Notes under the pieces: generated by a model
The model's database searches: none
What the model was told of the DNA's origin: nothing
Seen by the model: only the letters and a program-made list of their open reading frames with translations
Source: Acinetobacter bereziniae LMG 1003 = CIP 70.12
GTDB lineage: Bacteria > Pseudomonadota > Gammaproteobacteria > Pseudomonadales > Moraxellaceae
Direction: 5' to 3'
NCBI RefSeq assembly: GCF_000368925.1
Contig: NZ_KB849756.1
Location: 2,061,679-2,125,678 of the forward strand
Length of the DNA: 64,000 nucleotides
Made by a program: the position numbers and the translations under genes
In this document: piece by piece, positions 1 through 9,563 of the stretch
How positions within the stretch are numbered: the first letter of the stretch is position 1
Layout: every line of letters begins with the position of its first letter

Positions 1-8
1 TGAACTGA

Positions 9-43
9 ACCCTATAAGTTGGACACAACTTATAGGGTATTTT
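9..43 (+). terminator. Terminator-like hairpin at the left end of the IS, directly before orfA
   Basis: A perfect 13-bp inverted repeat (9-21 with 26-38, loop GACA) is followed by ATTTTT and then the orfA ATG at 45. The hairpin would stop transcription entering from outside, and it would also bury the TAGGG sequence that could serve as ribosome binding site. Such fold-back protection against readthrough is known from other insertion sequences. Confidence 0.6.
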
Positions 44-44
44 T

Positions 45-557
45 ATGAAATACAATTTAAAGTTTAAACAAGCAGTCATTGCTTATTATGCTCAAGGCCA
101 TTCTAGTTTATCAACAGCCAAGCATTTTTCGATTAGTGATAAGGATGTCTCTAAATGGTTGGCTCAATTCAACTTAGGTGGAATTGATGCAATAAAACCA
201 AAACAGAATAAGACAATTTATACAGCTGAATTTAAATATAAAGTATTAACAACTATGCAGGATGAGCGATTAAGTTTATCTGATACAGCTCTTCGTTTTG
301 GTATTTCTTCCCCGAGTTTGATCAGTGTATGGCGTAAAATCTATCAAACCGATGGTATGCTTGGACTAGAACCAAAGTCTAAAGGAAGAGCACCCATGTC
401 TAAAAATAAACATAAATATATTGTTGATAAACCTGATCATGAAAAAACAACTGCTGAGCTTCAGCATGAACTACTCTATTTACGCGCTGAGAATGCTTAC
501 TTAAAAAAGCTCGACGCCTTGCTGAATCCACCCAAAAAGGACAACAAGCAAGGTTGA
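45..557 (+). CDS. IS3-family transposase OrfA (DNA-binding subunit)
   Basis: 170 residues with two helix-turn-helix units (about residues 8-50 and 60-105) and a C-terminal coiled-coil segment (about 130-160) that in this family mediates OrfA/OrfAB contacts. It binds the IS ends and provides the N-terminal part of the OrfAB fusion. The stretch A AAA AAG at 503-509 is a classic -1 slippery heptamer in the orfA frame. Slipping there joins OrfA at about residue 155 to the orfB frame, which is open from this point on. Confidence 0.9.
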   Translation: MKYNLKFKQAVIAYYAQGHSSLSTAKHFSISDKDVSKWLAQFNLGGIDAIKPKQNKTIYTAEFKYKVLTTMQDERLSLSDTALRFGISSPSLISVWRKIYQTDGMLGLEPKSKGRAPMSKNKHKYIVDKPDHEKTTAELQHELLYLRAENAYLKKLDALLNPPKKDNKQG

Positions 558-1399
558 TTGATCAGATGAGTACTGAGTTTGCTTTGCCATTGCTTTTAGA
601 TATTGCTGAGTTATCGAGGAGTAGTTTCTACTATCATAAAGCCAAGCTAAATGCCGTAGATAAATATGCAGAGCTCAAGCAACGAATTTGCCAAATTTAT
701 GATCAGCATAAAGGTAGATATGGTTATAGACGAATCACTTTAGCCTTGAAGCAACAAGGTCTTCATCATAACCATAAATTGATTGCTAGGTTGATGAGAG
801 GCTTTGGTTTAATTTCATTGATTCGGCGTAAAAAGTACAATGCCTACAAAGGTACATCCAATAAAATAGTCAAAAATAAACTCAAACGTAACTTTGAAGC
901 GAAGCGACCCAATAAGCGTTGGCTGACAGATATAACCGAATTTAAAGTTGCTGATACGAAGTTATATTTATCTCCGATTTTAGACTGCTATAACAATGAG
1001 ATTGTGAGCTATACACTTTCAAGACGCCCAGTATTTCAACTTGTTAAAGATATGCTTGATCAAGCCATAAGTCATTTACCAAACTCACGAAAACACAAGC
1101 TTATGCTTCATTCAGATCAAGGCTGGCATTATCAAATGAGCCAATTTAGGAGTACGCTTAAAGCGAATAAGATTAAGCAAAGTATGAGTAGAAAAGGGAA
1201 TTGTTGGGACAATGCTTTGATGGAGAGTTTCTTTGGTACATTAAAATCAGAGACGATTTATCTAGAGAAACCAGAAAGCATTGAAGTCTTAGAGCAACAA
1301 ATTCATGACTACATCCATTACTATAATCATGAGAGAATACAAATTAAACTAAAAGGATTGAGCCCTGTTCAATTCAGAACTCAATCCAGCGTTAACTAA
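554..1399 (+). CDS. IS3-family transposase OrfB (DDE catalytic subunit)
   Basis: 281 residues counted from a TTG at 554, which overlaps the orfA stop; real expression is more likely through -1 frameshifting as OrfAB. The order is HTH_21-like region, then an rve integrase core. The catalytic triad is visible as D in RWLTDITEF, D in LHSDQGWHY and E in the segment NALMESFFGTLKSE. Length is normal and no internal stop is seen, so the transposase looks active. Confidence 0.92.
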   Translation: MIDQMSTEFALPLLLDIAELSRSSFYYHKAKLNAVDKYAELKQRICQIYDQHKGRYGYRRITLALKQQGLHHNHKLIARLMRGFGLISLIRRKKYNAYKGTSNKIVKNKLKRNFEAKRPNKRWLTDITEFKVADTKLYLSPILDCYNNEIVSYTLSRRPVFQLVKDMLDQAISHLPNSRKHKLMLHSDQGWHYQMSQFRSTLKANKIKQSMSRKGNCWDNALMESFFGTLKSETIYLEKPESIEVLEQQIHDYIHYYNHERIQIKLKGLSPVQFRTQSSVN

Positions 1400-1449
1400 A
1401 CTGTCCAAGATTTGGGGTTCAGTCCATTTAATCATGCAGGTTTTTTATT

Positions 1450-1477
1450 GGTTTGAAGATTATTTAATCTTCAAACC
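1450..1477. repeat. Perfect 13-bp hairpin after ppa
   Basis: GGTTTGAAGATTA (1450-1462) is followed after 2 bases by its exact complement (1465-1477). It lies 16 bases past the ppa stop codon and could act as 3' stabiliser or weak terminator. Neither strand shows a proper T-run after the stem (the T-run at 1441-1446 is on the wrong side for ppa), so it is not called a standard intrinsic terminator. Confidence 0.5.
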
Positions 1478-1492
1478 GCATTTCTATCAGGC

Positions 1493-2017
1493 TTATTTTG
1501 CTGCTTCGATTGCTTTTAATACTTCAGCTTTAGCAACTTCAGAACCTTCCCAACCTGTCAATTTAACCCATTTCCCAGGCTCTAAATCTTTGTAATGTGC
1601 AAAGAAGTGTTCAATTTGATTCAACAACAAAGCTGGAAGATCTGAATATTCTTTCACATCTTTATAAAGCGGTGTTAATTTGTCGTGTGGTACAGCGATA
1701 AGTTTAGCATCGATACCACCATCATCTTCCATGTTTAATTTACCCACTGGACGACAACGAATCACTGAACCATGTACCAACGGATGTGGTGTAACGACCA
1801 ATACGTCTAATGGGTCACCATCTTCAGACAAGGTATTTGGAACATAACCGTAGTTCGCTGGGTAGAACATTGCAGTACCCATGAAACGGTCAACAAATAA
1901 AGCATCTGAATCTTTATCTACTTCATATTTGATTGGTGCAGCATTGGCTGGGATTTCGATGATTACATAGATGTCATTAGGTGCATCTTTACCAGCAGGA
2001 ATATTGCTATAGCTCAT
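1493..2017 (-). CDS. ppa: Inorganic pyrophosphatase
   Basis: 174 residues, the usual length of the bacterial family I enzyme that hydrolyses PPi to phosphate in the cytoplasm and so drives DNA, RNA and aminoacyl-tRNA synthesis. The signature DGDPLDVLV holds the metal-binding aspartates, and the conserved FYPANYGYVPNT stretch precedes it. It is a single gene, with the IS element beyond its 3' end and a MAPEG protein gene upstream on the same strand. No anomaly is seen. Confidence 0.97.
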   Translation of the reverse strand: MSYSNIPAGKDAPNDIYVIIEIPANAAPIKYEVDKDSDALFVDRFMGTAMFYPANYGYVPNTLSEDGDPLDVLVVTPHPLVHGSVIRCRPVGKLNMEDDGGIDAKLIAVPHDKLTPLYKDVKEYSDLPALLLNQIEHFFAHYKDLEPGKWVKLTGWEGSEVAKAEVLKAIEAAK

Positions 2018-2138
2018 AGGATACTCTTTGAAGTGAGGTCTTATAAAAAATCTTGACGATTATAACGCTAAAATACGCGAACAGCTGCGGATTATACATT
2101 TTGCATCATCAAAATGAATGGATTTCGTCTAAATCCAC

Positions 2139-2537
2139 TCAGACAATTCGAATAATCAATAATAATAAAATGATTGGACAAGCCATCGATAGAAACCAAA
2201 TGATTGAGCGTAATGCTGAAATATTGGCTAGATAACAAATCCCATAGATAATGCGCAGTACAATATAAGCAATCCCCAACATCATGATCAAATGTTGTGA
2301 GACCACCATATACTCAGCCATAAGCACAGCGGCAATAAATAAAGGTAAGCTTTCAAAACTATTTTGTTGTACCGCATTGGCGCGTGCCGACAAGCCTGTG
2401 CTTTTGGCTAAAAAGTCACGAGGATTCTGGTTATCTGCGAGTTTAAATCCCCCAGATACTTTCGCAATAATGGTAAAAACATAAGGAAGTAAACAGGCAA
2501 TTAGAATTAAATATATGATGCCATCTATCCCAGACAT
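2139..2537 (-). CDS. MAPEG-family membrane protein
   Basis: 132 residues with four predicted membrane helices (about 5-25, 60-78, 80-100, 110-130). The segment ARANAVQQNSFESLPLF matches the MAPEG consensus around the second helix. The family contains eicosanoid and glutathione-metabolism enzymes; the function of short bacterial members such as this is generally unknown. It follows ppa on the minus strand with a 121-base gap. The assignment to the fold is firm, but a substrate cannot be given. Confidence 0.85.
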   Translation of the reverse strand: MSGIDGIIYLILIACLLPYVFTIIAKVSGGFKLADNQNPRDFLAKSTGLSARANAVQQNSFESLPLFIAAVLMAEYMVVSQHLIMMLGIAYIVLRIIYGICYLANISALRSIIWFLSMACPIILLLLIIRIV

Positions 2538-2643
2538 GATTTTTTCTCATGAAGTGTTAATGCAGGTTATCATAGCATGGCAATAACAGAATATTTTTTG
2601 TTTAATGCAGAGTTTTGCAAAATTGTGTAGTGAGGACAATGTC

Positions 2644-3033
2644 GTGCAGCCCGACCAAAATGAATTGTTTGAAGTTTTAGAGAAACAACGCCAGCAACAT
2701 GCCGAGATTGATCGTATTCTTAAAATTGTGCTGCCTATTTTGGCATTTTTATTATGTGTGATTTGTGCCAATTATAACTGGCAGTCAACATTAGGCACGC
2801 TTATCATTTTAATTGTGGCTTTTTTTGCGGTTGCGATCAAACGAATGAATCTATATTTGTGGCTTGCGATCATTATCATCTATTGTTCGATTGATATTTA
2901 TATGAGTTACGGCAGTATTGTTCCTTCTGCTTTAGGTCGTCAAATGGGAACAATGTTGACCTTTACTGCGATTGTAGGTTTAAGCCGTCCCTATATTGAT
3001 GGTTGGTATAGTCGCTCAAAGCAAAATTTCTGA
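2644..3033 (+). CDS. Hypothetical membrane protein
   Basis: 129 residues from GTG 2644. The N-terminus is hydrophilic and Glu/Gln-rich (about 1-30), then come three to four hydrophobic helices, and the end is short and basic. I prefer GTG 2644 because GAGG (2632-2635) stands 8 bases before it. An ATG at 2605 in the same frame has no ribosome binding site; using it would add 13 residues. No domain is recognised. It stands alone and shares a two-way terminator with fadD. Confidence 0.65.
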   Translation: MQPDQNELFEVLEKQRQQHAEIDRILKIVLPILAFLLCVICANYNWQSTLGTLIILIVAFFAVAIKRMNLYLWLAIIIIYCSIDIYMSYGSIVPSALGRQMGTMLTFTAIVGLSRPYIDGWYSRSKQNF

Positions 3034-3064
3034 TTCTATCCATCGTTGCACTGTTCTATGTTAC

Positions 3065-3093
3065 AAAAAAAAGCGCCAATCTTGGCGCTTTTT
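3065..3093. terminator. Bidirectional intrinsic terminator between 2644-3033 and fadD
   Basis: The stem AAAAAGCGCCAA/TTGGCGCTTTTT with a 2-base loop gives a T-run on both strands. It can end the plus-strand gene and the minus-strand fadD. Confidence 0.85.
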
Positions 3094-3109
3094 CAATTTG
3101 AGTTTTTGC

Positions 3110-4783
3110 TTATTTACGCAAATCTTTACGTAAGATTTTACCTACATTCGATTTTGGTAAATCATCCATAAACTCCACATAACGTGGGCGTTTATAGCCA
3201 GTTAAGTTTTGTTTTGCAAATTCAAGAACTTCTTCTGTTGTTAATGAAGGATCTTTTTTCACAACAAACAGTTTTGGCACTTCACCAGATTTTTCATCAG
3301 GTACACCAATCGCTGCAACTTCAAGCACTTTTGGATGTTGTGCAATGACTTCTTCAATTTCAGATGGATAAACATTAAAACCAGACACTAAAATCATGTC
3401 TTTTTTGCGGTCTACAATTTTGAAATAACCACGGGCATCCATGACACCGATATCACCAGTACGGAAATAACCATCAGCTGTCATCACTTTCGCAGTTTCA
3501 TCAGGACGGTTCCAATAACCTTTCATGACTTGTGGTCCACGAATCGAGATTTCACCTTGTTCACCTTGTGGTAGGTGGTTGCCATCATCATCAAGGATCG
3601 CCACATCAGTCAAAGGTAATGGAACACCGATTGTACCGCTGAATTCAGTCGTTGCAGGTGGGTTAGCTGTTGCAACAGGCGAAGTTTCAGATAAACCATA
3701 ACCTTCAATAATGATGGTACCCGTCACTTTTTTCCACTCTTCCGCAGTTGAAGGCAATACAGCCATACCACCGCCCATCGCCATTTTTAAATTGCTGAAA
3801 TCGAGCTGTCTAAATTCTTCGTTATGTACCAATGCATTGAATAATGTATTGACCGCTGGGAAAAAGCCCGGCTGATATTTACGTAATTCTTTAATCACCG
3901 CAGGTAAGTCACGTGGGTTAGGAATCAGAATATTTGCTTGACCTTTGTACATACCATAAAGTGCACACACCATAAATGCAAAGATGTGGTAAAGCGGCAA
4001 TGCACAGAAGATACGGTCATCTTTAGCACCGTCACCCTGACCAAACTTACTTTGGAAAATACCATCACATTGCATTAAGTTTGCAACTAAATTGCGATGA
4101 GTCAGTTCAGCACCTTTTGAAACGCCTGTAGTACCACCTGTATATTGCAACACAGCAGTATCACTCAACGTCATGTTAGGGCGTTTGTAGTTGCTTGGAC
4201 TTACTTTTGCCAATGCGGCATTAAATTTAATATGTCCAGGAATGTTCCAATCTGGAATTTGCTTACGTACTTTACGTAATACAAAATTCACTAAAGTACC
4301 TTTTAAAGTACCTAGCATGTCACCAACAGAGGCAACAACCACATGTTTTACTGGCGTTTTTCCGATAATTGCTTGGTAAACTGTTGCAAAGTTTTCAACA
4401 ATAACCAATGCTTCTGCACCTGAGTCATTTAACTGATGCTCTAGTTCACGTGCAGTATAAAGTGGGTTGACATTGACAAGCACTAAACCTGCACGGAATA
4501 CCGCCAAAGCAACAATAGGATATTGAAGGACATTAGGCATCATTACTGCGACACGTGCGCCTTTTGCCAAACCCAAACTTTGTAAATAAGTTGCAAATTT
4601 ACGGCTTGCCAATTCAAGATCACTGAATGACATCACCTTATCCATGAAGATAAAGGCATCACGCGAACCAAACTTTTGGAAATTACGCTCAAAAATATCA
4701 ATAAGAGAAGTATTTTCCTGGGGCAATTCTACAGTCTCTGGAATCCCAGTCTTTTGGTATTCAGCGAACCAAATCTTTTCCAT
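3110..4783 (-). CDS. fadD: Long-chain fatty acid--CoA ligase
   Basis: 557 residues, the size of FadD. It is an ANL-superfamily adenylating enzyme that activates fatty acids to acyl-CoA at the inner membrane for beta-oxidation and phospholipid use. The P-loop-like AMP motif is YTGGTTGVSKGAELTHRN, the second motif is IIEGYGLSETSP, then come YFRTGDIG and DRKKDMILVSGFNVYP; the C-terminal catalytic lysine sits in SNVGKILRKDL. A GGAG lies 11 bases before the ATG. It is monocistronic, between its terminator and parC. Confidence 0.95.
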   Translation of the reverse strand: MEKIWFAEYQKTGIPETVELPQENTSLIDIFERNFQKFGSRDAFIFMDKVMSFSDLELASRKFATYLQSLGLAKGARVAVMMPNVLQYPIVALAVFRAGLVLVNVNPLYTARELEHQLNDSGAEALVIVENFATVYQAIIGKTPVKHVVVASVGDMLGTLKGTLVNFVLRKVRKQIPDWNIPGHIKFNAALAKVSPSNYKRPNMTLSDTAVLQYTGGTTGVSKGAELTHRNLVANLMQCDGIFQSKFGQGDGAKDDRIFCALPLYHIFAFMVCALYGMYKGQANILIPNPRDLPAVIKELRKYQPGFFPAVNTLFNALVHNEEFRQLDFSNLKMAMGGGMAVLPSTAEEWKKVTGTIIIEGYGLSETSPVATANPPATTEFSGTIGVPLPLTDVAILDDDGNHLPQGEQGEISIRGPQVMKGYWNRPDETAKVMTADGYFRTGDIGVMDARGYFKIVDRKKDMILVSGFNVYPSEIEEVIAQHPKVLEVAAIGVPDEKSGEVPKLFVVKKDPSLTTEEVLEFAKQNLTGYKRPRYVEFMDDLPKSNVGKILRKDLRK

Positions 4784-4932
4784 AATGCCATAATCTCCAA
4801 TCAGTAATCCTTAGTTTTAAACTGTTTTTCTCAATATCGAGCATAATTTTTTGGCTTCTTTGTGCTCAATATTGCATCCATTTCCACGAACACATTGCAT
4901 ATATAACGTATTTCGATCCAAGGATGCTAGTT

Positions 4933-7152
4933 TTATCTTTGAATCAACAGTTTATTTGCTTTTTGATATCCACGGGGTAAGAGTTGACCTTTCGATGCTC
5001 GTTTACCAATATACTTCTGTAAATCATCACCTTTTAGTTTTAATTGTTGCTGTCCTGCAAGCACTTGAATTACATCATCTAAATTCAACGTTAGCATAAA
5101 CTGAATATATTCATCAGCCTCAAGTTGTATCAACTTGTTTCCCTTTCCTTTATTCAGCGTTGGCAATTCTGACAAATCAATCAAAAGTAAACGTCCTACT
5201 GAACTGAGTATAGCCAAATGAGTCTGATTTTCAACGACCTCTATCGGCATAGCTTTCGCATCATCTGTTACAGTCAAGAATGTTTTACCCGCTTTGGCAT
5301 TGGTATCCAATTGTTTCGCTTGAGACTTAAAACCATAACCTCTTGAACTTACAGCAATAATTTCTTTATCTTCATCCCCTACCAGTACTTGAATAAAGCT
5401 CACACCGTTAGCAGGTGACAGTTTTGAACTCAACGGTTCTCCCAAACCACGTGCAGAAGGCAAACTATTTATTGACAAGGCATAACTTCGACCGGTCTCA
5501 TCCAAAATATACACTTTTTGATTCGACTTACCTTGTGCAGAACTCAAGTACTGATCGCCTGCACGGAAATTCAATTTCTCAACATCAATTTCATGACCTT
5601 TGGCTGAACGAATCCAACCTGCTTCTGAAAGAATTACTGTGACAGCTTCAGCAGGCATCAAGTCTTGCTCGCTCATTGCCTGTGATTCTTCACGTTGCAC
5701 AATTGGTGAACGGCGATCATCACCAAATTTTTTCGCATCATCTTTAAGCTCTTCAATAATCAAAGATTTTAAAGATTCTGGATTTGCCAACTGCTCACGA
5801 ATCACCGCCGCTCTTGCCTCAAGTTCTTCCTGCTCACGACGCATTTCCATTTCTTCAAGTTTTGCCAAATGACGTAACTTGAGTTCTAAAATCGCTTCAG
5901 CCTGTATTTCATCAATATTGAAACGCATCATTAACACAGGTTTTGGCTGATCTTCTTCACGAATGATTTTGATCACTTCATCAATGTTTAAATAAGCAAT
6001 GATCAAACCACCTAAGATATGCAGGCGCTTTTCAATCTTGTTGAGATGATATTGCAGTCGACGTGTGACAGTATGTTTACGAATTTCAATCCATTCTAAT
6101 AATATTCTGCGAATTGATTTGACTTGTGGACGACCATCAGCTCCGATCATGTTCATATTGACACGATAACTGGATTCTAAGTCTGTAGTCGCAAACAAAT
6201 GACTCATTACCGCTTCTGCATCAATACGATTTGAGCGCAGTACAATCACTAAACGTGTTGGGTTTTTATGATCTGACTCATCACGTAAATCACTCACCAA
6301 AGGCAATTTTTTGGCTTGCATCTGATCTGCAATTTGCGTAATAACCTTAGAGCCTGAAACTTGGTAAGGCAGTTCAGTTATGACGATTTCATTTTTTTCA
6401 ATATGATAAATTGCACGTGTTCGGTAACTTCCACGCCCTGTGGTTTGGAGCTTAAGTAATTCTTCACGTGAGGTAATAATTTCTGCTTTGGTCGGCAAAT
6501 CAGGTGCAGGAATATATTCTGCAACTTTTTCATCGGTTAAATTAGGATTACGAATTAATGCAATTGTGCCTTTGACCACTTCACGTAAGTTGTGCGGTGG
6601 AATATCGGTCGCCATCCCAACAGCAATACCTGTTGTACCATTCAGCAAAATATTCGGTACACGCGCAGGTAAACTCACTGGCTCTTTCATTGAACCATCA
6701 AAGTTATCTTGCCAATCACAAGTACCTTGACCTAACTCTGATAATAATAAATCGCTATAAGTTGAAAGTTTAGCTTCGGTATAACGCATTGCTGCGAAAG
6801 ACTTAGGATCATCAGGTGAACCCCAGTTGCCCTGACCTTCAATGAATGGATAACGATAACTAAATGGCTGAGCCATCAGCACCATAGCTTCATAACATGC
6901 AGAGTCACCATGAGGATGATATTTACCCAGTACGTCACCGACTGTACGTGCAGATTTCTTTGGCTTACCACTTGGCTTTAATCCCAACTCGCTCATCGCA
7001 TAGACGATACGGCGCTGTACAGGTTTTAAACCATCACTGATATGAGGCAGTGCACGATCCATGATCACGTACATGGCATAGTTCAGGTAAGCTTGTTCAG
7101 TAAATTCTGCTACGGAACGGTTTTCTGTCGCATGATGCGCAAGGCTTGTCAT
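4933..7152 (-). CDS. parC: DNA topoisomerase IV subunit A
   Basis: 739 residues, typical for ParC of Acinetobacter. With ParE it decatenates daughter chromosomes. The active-site tyrosine is Y124 in AAMRYTEAKLS. The quinolone-determining region reads HPHGDSACYEAM with S84 and E88, the sensitive (wild-type) residues. The C-terminal beta-pinwheel domain covers about 500-739 and is short, as is normal for ParC. AGG stands before the ATG. parE is not in the window. Confidence 0.96.
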   Translation of the reverse strand: MTSLAHHATENRSVAEFTEQAYLNYAMYVIMDRALPHISDGLKPVQRRIVYAMSELGLKPSGKPKKSARTVGDVLGKYHPHGDSACYEAMVLMAQPFSYRYPFIEGQGNWGSPDDPKSFAAMRYTEAKLSTYSDLLLSELGQGTCDWQDNFDGSMKEPVSLPARVPNILLNGTTGIAVGMATDIPPHNLREVVKGTIALIRNPNLTDEKVAEYIPAPDLPTKAEIITSREELLKLQTTGRGSYRTRAIYHIEKNEIVITELPYQVSGSKVITQIADQMQAKKLPLVSDLRDESDHKNPTRLVIVLRSNRIDAEAVMSHLFATTDLESSYRVNMNMIGADGRPQVKSIRRILLEWIEIRKHTVTRRLQYHLNKIEKRLHILGGLIIAYLNIDEVIKIIREEDQPKPVLMMRFNIDEIQAEAILELKLRHLAKLEEMEMRREQEELEARAAVIREQLANPESLKSLIIEELKDDAKKFGDDRRSPIVQREESQAMSEQDLMPAEAVTVILSEAGWIRSAKGHEIDVEKLNFRAGDQYLSSAQGKSNQKVYILDETGRSYALSINSLPSARGLGEPLSSKLSPANGVSFIQVLVGDEDKEIIAVSSRGYGFKSQAKQLDTNAKAGKTFLTVTDDAKAMPIEVVENQTHLAILSSVGRLLLIDLSELPTLNKGKGNKLIQLEADEYIQFMLTLNLDDVIQVLAGQQQLKLKGDDLQKYIGKRASKGQLLPRGYQKANKLLIQR

Positions 7153-7399
7153 AACAACCTTTTATCCTAATTAAATTCGTTCTAAATAAATGCTGATGTA
7201 TCTACATTCTTATGCTAAGTCGCAGCGCCTGACGACACAAGCACAAGTGTACGCCACAACGACAAATTGCGTCTTTCAGTGTTTCTAATGACGTAAAATT
7301 ATCCACTTTTTGGAAAATGAGCAACTTTTATTTAAATGGTTATTTTAAAATTCGAATATACACTTTATTTCAAACGAAATTTATAAATGCTGAAACTTA

Positions 7400-7699
7400 T
7401 TAGAGTGGTCCAATTCGTGCTTTTATAAAATGAATGCTCAAACTCAGCAACCACCCGATCCCATATAAAAACAGCAAAGTAACAGGAACCACTAAGCTAT
7501 ACGCTTCCATCCAAGACAGCCGATCCAATAAAGGACCTAACCCAATTACATTAAATGCTGACACTTGAAAACCTATGGGTAATTGTAAGAAAACAAAATT
7601 TCCTTTGTTATCTGTCATTGGATCTAATGCAATATATAGACAAAATGCACTAAGCAAAAGATAAATAATACAAAAGCTTAATCCTATTTTACTTTTCAT
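7400..7699 (-). CDS. Hypothetical small membrane protein
   Basis: 99 residues from the ATG at 7699, chosen because GAGGGCG precedes it at a good distance; the frame stays open for 40 codons upstream but without a better start. It has an N-terminal hydrophobic helix (about 5-23), a middle stretch with a conserved-looking GLGPLLDRL, and a second helix near 65-90. The layout (loop between two helices, alone between parC and an MFS gene) suggests a small inner-membrane protein. I recognise no family. Confidence 0.6.
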   Translation of the reverse strand: MKSKIGLSFCIIYLLLSAFCLYIALDPMTDNKGNFVFLQLPIGFQVSAFNVIGLGPLLDRLSWMEAYSLVVPVTLLFLYGIGWLLSLSIHFIKARIGPL

Positions 7700-7881
7700 T
7701 ATTTCGCCCTCAATTCTTGTTTGATCTAATCCATAATATAGCGATAAATTGTTTGTTTTTAATTCAATATACGAAAAATTAAAACGGCTGATCGCTAAGA
7801 TTAACCCGATATCAGCCATTCTATACTTATTATTTGTTATCGTTTTTTTGGCGCTTTACTTTTAATACTTCTAATCAACCA

Positions 7882-9201
7882 CTATAACCCAATCTCTTCT
7901 AAAGTCTTGCCCTTGGTTTCTTCACCCAAGACCAGTACAACAGCTGCTACTGCTAAAAGTACGGCTGTAAACATCATAAAGACTGAACTAAAACCATTGC
8001 TTGCCACCATCATATGAGTGACGACCAGTGGTGCAACGATTCCGCCAATACGCCCAATCGCAGATGCCCAACCTGAGCCAAAGGCACGAATATTGGTGGG
8101 ATACTGTTCAGGCGTATAAGTATATAAAACACCCCACGCACCCAAATTGAAGAAAGACATTAAACAGCCCCAAAACATGATCATATTGACTGAGGTGGCT
8201 TGTCCAAAGAAATACGCAGATACCGCACACATCGCAATAAAGCCTGCCAGCGTAGCTTTACGCCCCAGCTTTTCAACCAACCAAGCAGCAGCAACATAAC
8301 CCGGCAACTGCGCCAAAATCATGCCCAAGACATATTCAAAGGACTGCACGATGGTATAACCTTGTTTGACCAACAAACTGGGTAACCATGTGAAAATGCC
8401 ATAATAAGAATAGACGATACCAAACCAAATCAACCACAACATCAAGGTCCGGCGGGCAAAAGCACTCGACCACAGTTGAGTGAAGGAAAGATTTGGCTTG
8501 GCGGCAACAGGTTTAACTTCAATCGTAGTGATCACTTCTACACCACATTGTCGTTCAAGTTTTTGTACCAGCGCATGAGCTTCGTCAATGCGACCACGAT
8601 TAATTAGATAAGGAACAGATTCAGGCACTTTTTTCAAAATCATGAAAACATAAATGGCAGGTAATCCACCAATCAAAAATGCGATATGCCAACCATAATC
8701 AGGGATCACAAAGTATGAAATCAAAGCTGCAACTAACCAACCTAACCCCCAAAAACTTTCAAGCAAAACAATAAACCGACCTCGAACCTGAGCAGGGATA
8801 TATTCACTGACCAGCGTCACAGCAACAGGCAATTGCCCACCCAGCCCTAATCCGACAATAAAACGGAAAATCAACAGCCATGTCAGATTCGGCGCAAAAG
8901 CACATAACGCGGTTGCAACGCTATACGTCACCAAAGTAATCGCAAAGACTGTTCTTCGACCGATTCGATCAGCCAAGCCACCTGAAAATACAGCACCGAT
9001 TGCCATTCCGACAAAGCCAATCGAGACCACCCAGCCTTTTTCCGTAGGTGTCATCTGCCATTCTTCTGCCATTTTGGTCAAAATAAATGAAATCAGACCT
9101 GTATCCATGGCATCGAACATCCAGCCCAGTCCGATCACCCACAGCAAAGTATAGTGAAACTTCCCAATGGGTAGACGTTGTACACGTGATACTAAATCCA
9201 T
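7882..9201 (-). CDS. MFS transporter, NiaP-like (niacin uptake) family
   Basis: 439 residues with 12 predicted membrane helices. The first helix region GLGWMFDAMDTGLISF and the loop GGLADRIGRR are typical of the aromatic acid:H+ symporter branch, and the overall sequence reads closest to NiaP, a nicotinate/nicotinamide importer described in Bacillus and Acinetobacter. I keep the symbol empty because other members of this branch carry aromatic or sugar acids. It is monocistronic, with no NAD-synthesis gene next to it, so context does not settle the substrate. Confidence 0.85.
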   Translation of the reverse strand: MDLVSRVQRLPIGKFHYTLLWVIGLGWMFDAMDTGLISFILTKMAEEWQMTPTEKGWVVSIGFVGMAIGAVFSGGLADRIGRRTVFAITLVTYSVATALCAFAPNLTWLLIFRFIVGLGLGGQLPVAVTLVSEYIPAQVRGRFIVLLESFWGLGWLVAALISYFVIPDYGWHIAFLIGGLPAIYVFMILKKVPESVPYLINRGRIDEAHALVQKLERQCGVEVITTIEVKPVAAKPNLSFTQLWSSAFARRTLMLWLIWFGIVYSYYGIFTWLPSLLVKQGYTIVQSFEYVLGMILAQLPGYVAAAWLVEKLGRKATLAGFIAMCAVSAYFFGQATSVNMIMFWGCLMSFFNLGAWGVLYTYTPEQYPTNIRAFGSGWASAIGRIGGIVAPLVVTHMMVASNGFSSVFMMFTAVLLAVAAVVLVLGEETKGKTLEEIGL

Positions 9202-9563
9202 AAGACACTCAACAAATAGGTAAATTGATCGACAAGCGTGGCATACACTTTATTTTTGAAGAATTAAGTTCAGAATTTCTCCCGACAATCCGTCAAAATC
9301 TTTAAATTCTTGAGAATGAAAACCATTGTTGATCAAAATTTTTCGAGATGGAATATTTACAGGATCAATAATGGCGATTAAACCCTTTAACTGAGACTGT
9401 TTTTTTGCATGACATCAACTTTTCTGACGAGTTGAAAATTTGCTCTAAAATCTAAGGTTGTAAATTTTCCAAGTTTAATCTTTGGGTTGCCTCTATATGA
9501 CATATACAACCTCAAATTCGGCGATAAATCTTCAAAATACTCTTCTAAATAGCATCACTATAT
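9202..9563. other. Intergenic region without a recognised gene
   Basis: These 362 AT-rich bases lie between two minus-strand genes. They must hold the promoter of the MFS gene. A loose palindrome (TATATGACATATA at about 9495-9508) is flanked by GGTTG and CAACC. I see no open frame with a ribosome binding site, no terminator with a T-run and no RNA gene. Confidence 0.5.

Larger units (their letters stand above)
1..1426 (+). mobile_element. IS3-family insertion sequence, IS150-type, apparently intact
   Basis: The element starts with TG at base 1 and ends with CA at 1425-1426, as IS3-family elements do. The ends are imperfect inverted repeats: the left end reads TGAACTGAACCC and the right end, reverse-complemented, reads TGGACTGAACCCC, with a further shared TTGGACA a few bases in. 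It carries overlapping orfA and orfB with a frameshift signal between them. OrfA has two successive helix-turn-helix segments, as in the IS150 subgroup. The left flank lies outside the window, so the target duplication cannot be checked; the right flank begins TTTAATCATG. The right end lies about 65 bases from the 3' end of ppa. Confidence 0.9.

Noticed and set aside
5415..6730. Plus-strand open frames opposite parC
   Set aside because: They are opposite-strand shadows of a conserved gene, with no start context.
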